A DNA stretch of 64,000 nucleotides from JBHJGO01 sp050331715 (lineage in GTDB: Bacteria; Cyanobacteriota; Cyanobacteriia; Cyanobacteriales; Microcoleaceae). The notes below the pieces were generated by a model. The model saw nothing but the letters and a program-made list of their open reading frames with translations. It did not search any database and was not told where the DNA came from. Positions 53,734 to 62,706 of the stretch are shown in pieces; position 1 is the stretch's first letter; each line of letters starts with the position of its first letter. The stretch lies in contig JBHJGO010000009.1 in NCBI GenBank assembly GCA_050331715.1, positions 1-64,000 on the forward strand, read 5' to 3'. The position numbers were made by a program, and so were the translations under genes.

Positions 53734-55794
53734 ATGGATCGATTTTCTGCTTCAGAGTCTCAATCCAACTCTGGCAATACACGCTGTTCATTGCCTAGTC
53801 CATCTCTGGCCCGTTGGTGGCGGCGACTTCTACTAATAGGTTTTGCGACCTCCGGCTATGCGATCGCGTTCATGTCGATGTTATCCTCCCGTCCCCCCCT
53901 GGAGGCCGATGCTCAGTATGCCGATGCTCAGTATCCAGCCCCAAAACTTCAAGATACTGACCAGGCCAGGTTGGGGGAGGCCCAGCGGGAGACCCAACCA
54001 AGTTCCGTTCCAGGGCAGCCAGAATCTTTCTGGTTGACTAACCCCATGGCTCAAATTTTTCCTGTCCCCACCCGATCAAAGTCCTCGGCCTCTGATCAAC
54101 CCCCCAGAACCCCAGCTCAACCTCAGACGACTTCGGATCAAAATTCCAAGGAGTCATCAGTTGATCTGGCTATTCAGCAATCCTCTGAACAAACCGTCGA
54201 ACATTCCCGCTCTATACTGCCCTTCAATCTGGGTCAGCTCAAGTTGGGTCAGCGTTTGGAGACTGAAGTTCCCCCTGAACAAACTCAAAATTCTACCCGT
54301 GACAGTGTTTCTGAAGATGCAGATGTCAATATTCCAGCCATCGACACTCCAACGGAAAAGCCGTCTCGACCTGGAGCTGAAACCCTGGAAATTCAAGACA
54401 ACGTTGAACTTGAAAATGGTCAACCCCGAATAGACCTGACGCTGCGAGATACGATTATTCTGGCATCGGAAAATAACCGAACGATCAAGAACCAGTATCT
54501 AGAGCGAATTGTACAGCGCCAGGATTTGGCTGTGGCGGAGGATCGATTCTCGCCGGACTTCACGCCGAGCCTGTTCATCGGTTGGAACAACCTGGAATTT
54601 GCCGGGAACAATCAAGTTACCAATAATTTACAAGCCGCCGCTGACCTGAGACTGCGGGTTCCGACAGGGGGAGAACTAGCTTTCATCTGGCTGGGAGAAG
54701 GGGCGCAACGAGATGGTCGGGGTTTTGTGGGGCAGGATGATTTTGTTCGGCAACGTCTGGAGTTGATCCTGCAGCAGCCGCTTCTAAGAGATGCTGGCGT
54801 TGATGTCAATCGCGCTCCTGTCCGCATTGCTCGAATTGATGAAACGATTAATGTGCTAACCCTCAAGCAGACCTTAATTGACCAGATTACCAGGGCGATT
54901 CTGGCCTATCGTGATCTACTAGAAGCCCAGGAACGATTAGTCATTGCCAGAAATTCCCTGGCCAGTGCAGAGCAACAGGTCGAGGATACTCAAGTTTTGA
55001 TTGATGCTGGACTGCGGGCACAAATTGAAATTATCACAGCAGAACGTAGTGTCGCCGATCAACAGGTTATCTTACTTAATGCTGAAAGTTCCGTGAAGCA
55101 GCAGCAACTGGAACTATTAGAAATTCTAGATTTGAGCGATGACTTGAATTTGGTTGCCATTGAAGTTCCTGAAATTGAATTCCAAGCGCTGGAGTTTGAA
55201 AGGGTTCAGCAGATTGCTCTAGAAAATCAGCCGGATTATCTCAGTTCTCAGCTAGAAGTTCAAAGGGCAAAATTGGATTTATTAATTGCTGAAAATGATC
55301 GCCGCTGGAATATTGATCTGAGTGCCAGTATTGACCATAATCCAGCAGGTAATATCTTTGAACGAAGTACAGATTTTCGCGCAGGAATCGAGTTCCGCAA
55401 AACCCTGGGGGATCTAAATCTAGAGCGAGATTTTCAGCGTAGCCGAGTTGACTTACTACAGGCTGAGAACAATTTTCAAGAGGCGACCCAGCAGGTTAAT
55501 ATAGAGGTTGAGGATCGGCTACGAGAAGTGAACGATAGCTACGATAGGGTTCAGCTTGCCCAAGAGGTAACCCGCCTGGCGGCTCAGGAGTTGGCTAATG
55601 AGGAGGAAAAGTTCCGGCTCGGTGTTGATGGAACTTCAATTTTAGAATTGGTGCGGTTGAGAGATAACTTAGAACGAACCAGGAATGACGAGCTGAATGC
55701 AAAGATTCGGTATCTCAATGCTCTGACCAATCTTGATCAAGTGATCGGCACTACCCTCGATACCTGGAATATTACAATTGAAGAAACAGAGTAA
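53734..55794 (+). CDS. TolC family outer-membrane channel protein
   Basis: 686 aa from the ATG at 53734; TTG at 53704 is less likely. A basic stretch and hydrophobic segment at about 28-50 (RRLLLIGFATSGYAIAFMSM) form a signal anchor. A Gln/Ser/Pro-rich linker covers about 60-240. Outer-membrane-efflux domains cover about 250-680, with helical hairpin repeats such as ARNSLASAEQQVEDTQVLID and a C-terminal KFRLGVDGTSILELVRLRDN. It may serve type I secretion, fitting the RTX proteins in this window, though no ABC transporter or membrane-fusion gene is adjacent. Confidence 0.9.
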   Translation: MDRFSASESQSNSGNTRCSLPSPSLARWWRRLLLIGFATSGYAIAFMSMLSSRPPLEADAQYADAQYPAPKLQDTDQARLGEAQRETQPSSVPGQPESFWLTNPMAQIFPVPTRSKSSASDQPPRTPAQPQTTSDQNSKESSVDLAIQQSSEQTVEHSRSILPFNLGQLKLGQRLETEVPPEQTQNSTRDSVSEDADVNIPAIDTPTEKPSRPGAETLEIQDNVELENGQPRIDLTLRDTIILASENNRTIKNQYLERIVQRQDLAVAEDRFSPDFTPSLFIGWNNLEFAGNNQVTNNLQAAADLRLRVPTGGELAFIWLGEGAQRDGRGFVGQDDFVRQRLELILQQPLLRDAGVDVNRAPVRIARIDETINVLTLKQTLIDQITRAILAYRDLLEAQERLVIARNSLASAEQQVEDTQVLIDAGLRAQIEIITAERSVADQQVILLNAESSVKQQQLELLEILDLSDDLNLVAIEVPEIEFQALEFERVQQIALENQPDYLSSQLEVQRAKLDLLIAENDRRWNIDLSASIDHNPAGNIFERSTDFRAGIEFRKTLGDLNLERDFQRSRVDLLQAENNFQEATQQVNIEVEDRLREVNDSYDRVQLAQEVTRLAAQELANEEEKFRLGVDGTSILELVRLRDNLERTRNDELNAKIRYLNALTNLDQVIGTTLDTWNITIEETE

Positions 55795-55837
55795 CATAGC
55801 CTTTTCAGGTTGGCGAGGCACATCTTCGAGAGGTTGA

Positions 55838-56863
55838 ATGCGCCCCAACCCCCTGTACTCACCAGCGTTGGAAACGCCGTATAGCCTTTCTAGATTTTGT
55901 GAAAAATTAACGCCAATGGAGCACGAAGAAATTATTACCTTGATGGTTTCCTCAGATAATTTAGAATCCCGTCTAGATCGCTGGCTTGCAGATCATTCAG
56001 ATCTATCTCGCTCTCGAATTCAGCACTTAATTGCCCAGGGACAAGTTGAAATCAATCAGGCCGTTTGTTCATCTAAAAAAGCAGCCATCAAACCAGGAGA
56101 CTCCATTCAGATCTCAATTCCGAAAGCTCAACCCCTAGAATTGAAACCGTTAGAATTGCCCCTTGATATTCTGTACGAAGATGAAACGTTAATCATCATT
56201 AATAAACCTGCCGGACTCGTCGTGCATCCCTCCATCGGTCATGAAAACGATACCCTGGTCAATGCTCTACTGGCCCACTGCGATTCCTTGGCTGGCATTG
56301 GCGGCATCCAACGGCCTGGTATTGTTCACCGACTGGACAAGGATACAACTGGAGCCATTGTGGTAGCGAAAACAGATTTTGCCCTACACCATCTACAGGA
56401 TCAAATTCGGGCGAAAACAGCGCGTCGAGAATATTTAGGAGTAGTTTACGGTGCTCCCAAACAGGAGGCGGGAACTGTCGATCAACCCATTGGTCGGCAT
56501 CGGGTGGATCGGATGAAAATGGCGATTATCCCGGTTGAAAAGGGCGGACGGACGGCTATCACTCACTGGAAAATCAAACAACGTCTGGGGAACTTCAGTC
56601 TCCTGCACTTTCAGCTTGAAACAGGTCGTACCCACCAAATTCGGGTACATTCAGCCTTTATGGGTCATCCGATTGTAGGTGATCTGGACTATAGTAAAGG
56701 GCGTTCGGTGGGCGTTAATCTATCGGGTCAAGCCCTTCACGCTTGGAAATTAACCCTACAGCATCCGCTGTCCAGTGAAATCATTCAGGCCATTGCTCCC
56801 TTACCTGATGAAATGGAGACATTAATTCGAGTTTTACAGCAACGCGGCAGTAAGCAGTTTTAG
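55838..56863 (+). CDS. RluD-family pseudouridine synthase
   Basis: 341 aa. S4 domain at about 43-100 (RLDRWLADHSDLSRSRIQHL), then the catalytic domain with IVHRLDKDTTGAIVVAKTD (catalytic Asp) and LETGRTHQIRVHSAFMGHPI. It modifies 23S rRNA helix-loop uridines; the precise site is by family. Start: the ATG at 55838 has AGAGG upstream; the ATG at 55916 would remove a 26-residue extension that is not typical of the family. Confidence 0.9.
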   Translation: MRPNPLYSPALETPYSLSRFCEKLTPMEHEEIITLMVSSDNLESRLDRWLADHSDLSRSRIQHLIAQGQVEINQAVCSSKKAAIKPGDSIQISIPKAQPLELKPLELPLDILYEDETLIIINKPAGLVVHPSIGHENDTLVNALLAHCDSLAGIGGIQRPGIVHRLDKDTTGAIVVAKTDFALHHLQDQIRAKTARREYLGVVYGAPKQEAGTVDQPIGRHRVDRMKMAIIPVEKGGRTAITHWKIKQRLGNFSLLHFQLETGRTHQIRVHSAFMGHPIVGDLDYSKGRSVGVNLSGQALHAWKLTLQHPLSSEIIQAIAPLPDEMETLIRVLQQRGSKQF

Positions 56864-57031
56864 GCAATTTCTTAGAATTAGAATAAGTAATATCATTCCC
56901 GCACAGGCAGGAATTCAGACAAATTGCTGACACCGTAGAGTCAGAACCCTTGGGATTCGCAGTTTAGCAACCTGTCTGGTTGTTAGAATCCGCTATAAAG
57001 TATCAATACACCGAAAGATGGAGAATAATCT

Positions 57032-59641
57032 ATGCTTGAAGCCTATCGCCAGCACGCTACCGAACGAGCAGCCCTGGGAATTCCGGCCCTACCTTTGGAT
57101 GCGGAGCAAACCTCAGACCTCTGCGAACTATTGAAAAACCCGCCAGAAGAGGAAAAAGAATTCCTGATGGAGCTGCTAACTCAGCGGATTCCCCCCGGTG
57201 TCGATGAGGCGGCCTACGTCAAAGCAGGATTTCTCACCGCCGTTGCAAAAGGTGAAATCCAGTCTCCCCTGATCAGCCGTCAAGGAGCCATTGATTTATT
57301 GGGAACAATGGTTGGTGGCTATAACGTTCAGTCCCTCGTCAGTTTTCTGAAATCCCCTGACACAAACCTGGCAACGGCTACCGCCACTGCCCTGAGCAAA
57401 ACCACCTTGGTGTTTGATGCCTTCAATGACGTCCTAAACCTGTCAGAAACCAATCCCTACGCAAAACAGGTCATTGACGCCTGGGCCAATGCAGCCTGGT
57501 TTATTCGTCGGCCTCGATTACCCGAAGAAATTACTGTCACTGTATTCAAAGTGCCTGGTGAAACGAATACCGATGATCTGTCCCCTGCACCCCATGCCAC
57601 CACTCGCCCCGACATTCCACTTCATGCACTAGCCATGCTGGAATCTCGAATGCCAGAAGGACTACAAACCATTGCCGACTTGAAGCAAAAAGGCCATCCG
57701 GTTGCCTACGTTGGCGATGTAGTTGGAACCGGTTCCTCTCGAAAATCTGCCATTAACTCCCTGCTCTGGCACATTGGTGATGACATTCCCTTCATTCCCA
57801 ACAAACGGGCTAGCGGTTATATTCTTGGCGGCAAGATCGCACCGATTTTCTTCAATACCGCCGAAGATTCTGGCGCATTACCAATTGAATGTGATGTCTC
57901 CCAGATGAACACTGGCGATGTGATTACGATCCATCCCTACGAGGGCAACATTACTAACGCAGCCGGAGACGTGATCTCCAGCTTCACCCTGAAGCCCGTT
58001 ACCATTCTGGATGAAGTGCGAGCGGGCGGACGAATTCCCCTACTGATTGGTCGTAGCTTAACCGATAAAACCCGTGAAGCCCTAGGTCTGAGTCCCAGCG
58101 AACTGTTTGTTCGCCCCGAATTACCTACGGATACGGGCAAAGGATTTACCCTGGCTCAAAAAATGGTGGGCAAAGCCTGTGGCCTTCCCGGTGTTCGCCC
58201 TGGAACCGCCTGCGAACCCGTCATGACTACCGTCGGTTCCCAGGATACCACTGGCCCCATGACCCGCGATGAACTGAAGGAACTGGCCTGTCTTGGCTTC
58301 TCCGCCGATCTGGTACTACAAACCTTCTGTCACACGGCTGCCTATCCAAAACCGGTTGATATCAAAACCCACAAACAACTTCCCGATTTCTTCGCCACCC
58401 GGGGTGGGGTGGCCCTGCGTCCTGGCGATGGCATCATTCACTCCTGGTTGAACCGGATGTTATTGCCGGATACCGTCGGTACGGGTGGTGATTCTCACAC
58501 TCGTTTCCCCCTCGGAATTTCCTTCCCTGCGGGTTCCGGTCTGGTGGCCTTCGCTGCGGCCCTCGGCGTGATGCCCCTGGATATGCCCGAATCCGTTCTG
58601 GTGAAATTTACTGGAAAGCTACAACCTGGTGTCACCCTGCGAGATATCGTGAACGCGATCCCCTACGTGGCAATTCAAGCAGGCAAACTCACCGTTTCCA
58701 AAGAGAACAAACAGAATGTCTTCAATGGCCGCATCATGGAAATGGAAGGGCTACCCGATCTCAAAGTCGAACAAGCCTTTGAATTAACCGATGCAACGGC
58801 AGAACGTTCCTGCGGTGGATCGACCGTGAAGCTAGGCGTGGAACCCATTGCAGAATACTTCCGCTCTAATGTTGCCCTGCTGAAAAATATGGTGGCGCGA
58901 GGCTATCAAGACGACAAAACTATCATGCGACGGGTGGCAAAAATGGAACAATGGCTGGCGAATCCAGTCCTGATGGAAGCCGACGCCGACGCTGAATATG
59001 CTGACATCATTGAAGTCAATCTGAACGAAATCAAAGAACCCATCGTTGCTGCCCCCAACGATCCCGACAACGTGAAGCTGATGTCTGAATGCACCGGCGA
59101 CGTCATCCACGAGGTATTCATCGGTTCCTGTATGACTAATATCGGCCACTACCGCGCTGCGGCTAAAGTGCTAGAGGGAGCCGGAACAGTCAAAGTTCGT
59201 CTCTGGGTCTGCCCCCCTACCCGCATGGATGAACAACAACTGCGGGAAGAAGGGGTCTACGGGATTTTCGCTGCTGCTGGGGCCCGAACTGAAATGCCTG
59301 GATGTTCGCTCTGTATGGGCAATCAGGCCCGTGTAGAAGACGGGGTAACGGTGTTTTCCACCTCCACTCGGAACTTCAACAACCGCATGGGTAAGGGCGC
59401 ACAGGTTTATCTGGGTTCAGCGGAATTGGCCGCAGTTTGTGCGCTGCTCGGACGGATTCCGAACGTTGAAGAATACATGGAGATTGTGAAGCAAAAGATT
59501 GATCCGTTTGCTGGAGAGCTGTATCGCTATCTCAACTTTGATCAAATCGCTGGCTTCGAAGACGAAGGTCGTGTAGTTGCCGTTGAAGATATGCCAAAAA
59601 TTGAAGATGTTTTAGGCATTCCGGCAGGGGCGTTAAGTTAA
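57032..59641 (+). CDS. acnB: Aconitate hydratase B
   Basis: Isomerises citrate and isocitrate with a 4Fe-4S cluster. 869 aa, full length for AcnB. Order: HEAT-like domain (1-155), swivel domain with TNTDDLSPAPHATTRPDIP then VGTGSSRKSAINSLLW (about 180-370), then the catalytic domains with the cluster. Cluster cysteines are in EVFIGSCMTNIGH (about residue 699) and PGCSLCMGNQARV (about 757). VGTGGDSHTRFP is in between. GGAG lies 9 bp before the ATG. Stands alone. Confidence 0.96.
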   Translation: MLEAYRQHATERAALGIPALPLDAEQTSDLCELLKNPPEEEKEFLMELLTQRIPPGVDEAAYVKAGFLTAVAKGEIQSPLISRQGAIDLLGTMVGGYNVQSLVSFLKSPDTNLATATATALSKTTLVFDAFNDVLNLSETNPYAKQVIDAWANAAWFIRRPRLPEEITVTVFKVPGETNTDDLSPAPHATTRPDIPLHALAMLESRMPEGLQTIADLKQKGHPVAYVGDVVGTGSSRKSAINSLLWHIGDDIPFIPNKRASGYILGGKIAPIFFNTAEDSGALPIECDVSQMNTGDVITIHPYEGNITNAAGDVISSFTLKPVTILDEVRAGGRIPLLIGRSLTDKTREALGLSPSELFVRPELPTDTGKGFTLAQKMVGKACGLPGVRPGTACEPVMTTVGSQDTTGPMTRDELKELACLGFSADLVLQTFCHTAAYPKPVDIKTHKQLPDFFATRGGVALRPGDGIIHSWLNRMLLPDTVGTGGDSHTRFPLGISFPAGSGLVAFAAALGVMPLDMPESVLVKFTGKLQPGVTLRDIVNAIPYVAIQAGKLTVSKENKQNVFNGRIMEMEGLPDLKVEQAFELTDATAERSCGGSTVKLGVEPIAEYFRSNVALLKNMVARGYQDDKTIMRRVAKMEQWLANPVLMEADADAEYADIIEVNLNEIKEPIVAAPNDPDNVKLMSECTGDVIHEVFIGSCMTNIGHYRAAAKVLEGAGTVKVRLWVCPPTRMDEQQLREEGVYGIFAAAGARTEMPGCSLCMGNQARVEDGVTVFSTSTRNFNNRMGKGAQVYLGSAELAAVCALLGRIPNVEEYMEIVKQKIDPFAGELYRYLNFDQIAGFEDEGRVVAVEDMPKIEDVLGIPAGALS

Positions 59642-59720
59642 TGGTTTGACAACAGTTACGGGATGGGCCGCTGCCCATCCCAACAACCTAGAAACTCTAC
59701 AATACATAGGAGATTAATCG

Positions 59721-59942
59721 ATGAAAGCAGACTACGATTTCTCTCGAGGAGAGCGGGGTAAGTTTTACAATCCCGAAGCAGAACTTCAACTTCCCATCTA
59801 TCTGGAATCCGATGTGAGAGACAGAATCAACCACCTATCGGAGAAAACCGGAATCTCTATTCAGACTTTAGTAAATGAGTGGCTTAGATCCAATTTGCAA
59901 CTGATTGAGAGTGTTGAAGGAACAAGTGAAAAAGCTGAGTAG
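59721..59942 (+). CDS. Small ribbon-helix-helix-like antitoxin candidate, 73 aa
   Basis: Reads MKADYDFSRGERGKFYNPEA, then LQLPIYLESDVRDRINHLSE and SIQTLVNEWLRSNL. A beta strand with two helices at the end fits a CopG/RHH-like fold, and the N-terminal KADYDFSRGERGKFY is typical of small proteins found next to toxins. No toxin gene follows: 59943-60159 has no good frame. The ATG lies 6 bp after GGAG. It is probably an orphan antitoxin. Confidence 0.7.
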   Translation: MKADYDFSRGERGKFYNPEAELQLPIYLESDVRDRINHLSEKTGISIQTLVNEWLRSNLQLIESVEGTSEKAE

Positions 59943-60159
59943 AGATATTTCATGGAATGATCGCTACAAAGTTGGCAGTCAACTACTCATGACCAGAGAA
60001 ATGTATGAGATTTATGAGTTTTCTTAAGAATTATAATTCGCTCAACCTAACCTATAGGCGATCTCACTATTTATTGCTGTTGACGTTCTTTAAATTAAAG
60101 TCTAGCTTAGAGAGAAAGGGTGCTGTTTGATATGGGTAAAGATCAAAGTAGGACGTATC

Positions 60160-60720
60160 ATGATTTACAATGCAACACCAGTTTTAGGCTTAGCGGTAGG
60201 GGTACTTGATCGAATGCTCCAGGCATCAGCTCAAAAACATGAGTATAAGCATCGGGAGAAAATGAAGGAGCTAGAGATGATCTCTGATTCGAGTTTACGT
60301 GATCAGTATGTGTATCAGATCTTATTGGACAAATTTCTGGCACCAATAGAAGAAGCACAGCATACAGTACAAAATACAGCGAAGCATGCTCAATATTTGG
60401 CAGAAGTTTTAAGCTACTACTACAAAGATCATAATTTATCTAAGAAAGAAGCTAGGGTTTTTTCTAGTGAACTACGTAACCTTGCAGTGAAAATTACCCA
60501 GGCAGAATCCTTATACGATCTTAAAATTATTTATGAAGCCCTTACAAGTTTTGTAGATCTGGCTCATCCATTTCAGCATAAAGAGAGAAAGTATTCTATC
60601 AGTCGAGAAATCCGAAAAAATATCTTAGATCCTCTCAACACCTGCGTTGCAGAATATCAAAATTTCCAAAGACGGATTAGCTGTTATCAAATTCAAGAGA
60701 AACCTATGATTGAGTCTTGA
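60160..60720 (+). CDS. Unknown helical protein, 186 aa
   Basis: Not recognised. The ATG at 60160 is preceded by AGGA. N-terminus (MIYNATPVLGLAVGVLDRML) is moderately hydrophobic, then strongly charged helices: KHEYKHREKMKELEMISDSS and SKKEARVFSSELRNLAVK. Four-helix or coiled-coil structure is likely. Base composition is more AT-rich than in neighbouring genes, which hints at recent acquisition. Confidence 0.55.
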   Translation: MIYNATPVLGLAVGVLDRMLQASAQKHEYKHREKMKELEMISDSSLRDQYVYQILLDKFLAPIEEAQHTVQNTAKHAQYLAEVLSYYYKDHNLSKKEARVFSSELRNLAVKITQAESLYDLKIIYEALTSFVDLAHPFQHKERKYSISREIRKNILDPLNTCVAEYQNFQRRISCYQIQEKPMIES

Positions 60721-60854
60721 ACAATACAGTGATCGCCATCTCGTAGGATGGGTTAGACGGCTATCCTTTTTGTCTCTGAATCTAGATTTAACAATCCGTC
60801 ATAAACCCCCAAGTAACAACCAATTGATGTTGAGGTTCAACGCTAAAAGTCACC

Positions 60855-61091
60855 CTAAATAATCCGAATCGCCACCCGAATCACTTCAGATGAATTTTTG
60901 ATTGGGATGGCACTGCTCCATTCGCTGCCGAGAATAATGTTGTGTTGGTGCAAGAGCTGAATCAATCGGCTGACACTCTGACGGGTTCCCGTTAGGGTAA
61001 TTCGTACCGATGGAGAATTTGGTGTGGGTTGGGATGAACTGCTGCTAGGAGGCTGGCTTGAACTGCCGGAAGAGTCGTTTTCTAAAAGCAT
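60855..61091 (-). CDS. Hypothetical protein with Ser/Pro-rich head, 78 aa
   Basis: Low-complexity N-terminus (residues 1-27; SSGSSSQPPSSSSSQPTPNS) is followed by a compact domain VRITLTGTRQSVSRLIQLLH then ILGSEWSSAIPIKNSSEVIR. Alternation of strands and one helix suggests a small alpha/beta fold. A scrap of a related gene at 44035-44073 shows that it belongs to a family that has been copied. No function can be assigned. Confidence 0.55.
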   Translation of the reverse strand: MLLENDSSGSSSQPPSSSSSQPTPNSPSVRITLTGTRQSVSRLIQLLHQHNIILGSEWSSAIPIKNSSEVIRVAIRII

Positions 61092-61225
61092 TTTTGATTA
61101 CCTTTCATTTTTTGGATAACTAACTGTAACTAATTAGTCGTCAAAAAGTCAACTATAGATGTCATAATTACGACAATAACTAGATTGAGTGACAAGTGAG
61201 AGGGGAATCAGCCACAATGATGTGC

Positions 61226-61591
61226 ATGAGCAAGAGAATCTACATCACGCTGTCTGATGCTGTTTATGAGGGCTTGGAGGAACTTTCTCTGATTGAGGGA
61301 ACCAAGCCTGCAACTTTGGGGAGTGAATACATTTCAGACAGAGTTAAGGATGCCTGGAACTCTGGGCGGATCGCTGTGCCATCTAAATCAAAGCTGATCA
61401 GAAAATATAGAAAACTGAAGCATTTATTGCTCGATCACCGAGATGATCTGGCTGCGGATGCTCGTTTGGGAGAGCGGGTAACCCAAATCTTGAATGGCGA
61501 TCAGGTCACTGAACTAGATCGAGCCAGGCTTGCTCTATTTTTCAACGTTCTAGAGCCGGACATCGAAGCCCTAGACGAGGAGATGGGATGA
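61226..61591 (+). CDS. CopG-like ribbon-helix-helix protein, 121 aa
   Basis: N-terminal RHH: MSKRIYITLSDAVYEGLEEL, then SLIEGTKPATLGSEYISDRV. The remaining 80 residues are charged helices with KLIRKYRKLKHLLLDHRD and a C-terminal acidic end. ATGs at 61217 and 61220 are alternatives. A DNA-binding regulator or plasmid-partition/antitoxin-like protein; no partner gene is seen. Confidence 0.65.
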   Translation: MSKRIYITLSDAVYEGLEELSLIEGTKPATLGSEYISDRVKDAWNSGRIAVPSKSKLIRKYRKLKHLLLDHRDDLAADARLGERVTQILNGDQVTELDRARLALFFNVLEPDIEALDEEMG

Positions 61592-61851
61592 TGAGACAAA
61601 TTTCAGATTCTAAATATGCTTGCGCCGGAGTATCGACTTTTAGGTCTGCCCTTAGCAACTGAAACATTTTTAGGGATATTTGAAGAACCACATCTGGGGC
61701 TTTTTTTGAATTTGACGATGTTAATTCTGAGATACTAACCCACGGCTAGATCGGCGTCCGACAGTGAAACAAACTGACCTACCAACTGATCAGGACTCAC
61801 AATGAAGACATAGAAAACCTGTAAGCCTGATCTGCGAGAGAGAACCCCTGT

Positions 61852-62568
61852 TCACTGGATAATTCCATCAGCATCAGGGTCGACATCTACACCATATGCC
61901 TCGATATAGAATTGACGGAGGAATTCGGGTGTGAATATTTCTAGAAATTCGGGGGGAAGTTCTAATCCCTGGGGATTCCCCAACCCAACTAGATTCAGGA
62001 GTTCTTGAGATAGATCTATCGGAGCATTCTCCAGTATGAGATCCGCTTCAGTTTGCCCACCGGGTAACCCGATTTGATCAACATTAGGCGTAAAGTCAAG
62101 AAATTGGTCGGCTTCTGTACCATTGGGGCTGGGTTCAAGTCGGGCAACAAACGTGTCATCCCCTGCACCACCGATGATGGCATCAAATCCGAGATCCCCA
62201 CTAATAAAGTCGTTTCCCGCTTCTCCTAACAATACATCGTCATTTTTCCCGCCGCGCAGAATATCATCTCCTGATCCCCCTTGGATAAAATCAGTGTCCA
62301 GGTTGCCATTGATGGTATCGTTTCCCTCCGCTCAGAGAATAACGTCATTATTCTTACCTCCCCAAACCCGATCATTCCCTGCCCCAAGGATTAGTAAATC
62401 ATTGCCTAAATTGCCATTTATCGTATCTGCCTCAGCCGAGCCTGTAACGGTATCATCTCCATCTAGGGCCAGTAGACCGTTTGGTAAGCCGTCCAAAAGT
62501 CCCGGTGTGATTTCAAATGTATCTGGATTTCCTGACAGTAAATAGAAACCCTCAGCAGTTGGCCCCAT
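61852..62568 (-). pseudogene. Small RTX repeat protein interrupted by in-frame TGA
   Basis: 238 codons from the ATG at 62568. Starts MGPTAEGFYLLSGNPDTFEI, then RTX repeats (DGDDTVTGSAEADTINGNLG; ILGAGNDRVWGGKNNDVIL). TGA at 62332-62334 interrupts; AEGNDTINGNLDTDF, GGSGDDILRGGKNDDVLLGE and AGNDFISGDLGFDAIIGGAG continue in frame. Probably a Gly codon GGA became TGA. The C-terminus (FLEIFTPEFLRQFYIEAYGV) is complete. Type I-secreted Ca-binding protein before disruption. Divergent from the adhesin gene. Confidence 0.85.
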
Positions 62569-62706
62569 CTTAAATTACCTCAAGTAGAACATGATCGAGT
62601 TTGCTTCCTGGTCTGATATTAACGCACCCCCCTGGTAATCTCTTTTTAAGAAGCTCAGCCATGTTATATAGTCTTTTCAAGTGTGAACTTCATGAAATGA
62701 AACCCA

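Noticed and set aside
59943..60030. Possible haemerythrin-like or toxin remnant after the 73-aa gene
   Set aside because: Only a few residues (SWNDRYKVG) look suggestive and no metal ligands follow.
9214..62568. Stop-codon reassignment in this organism
   Set aside because: TAA, TAG and TGA all end intact genes in the window and the interrupted sites expect different residues, so a new genetic code does not fit.
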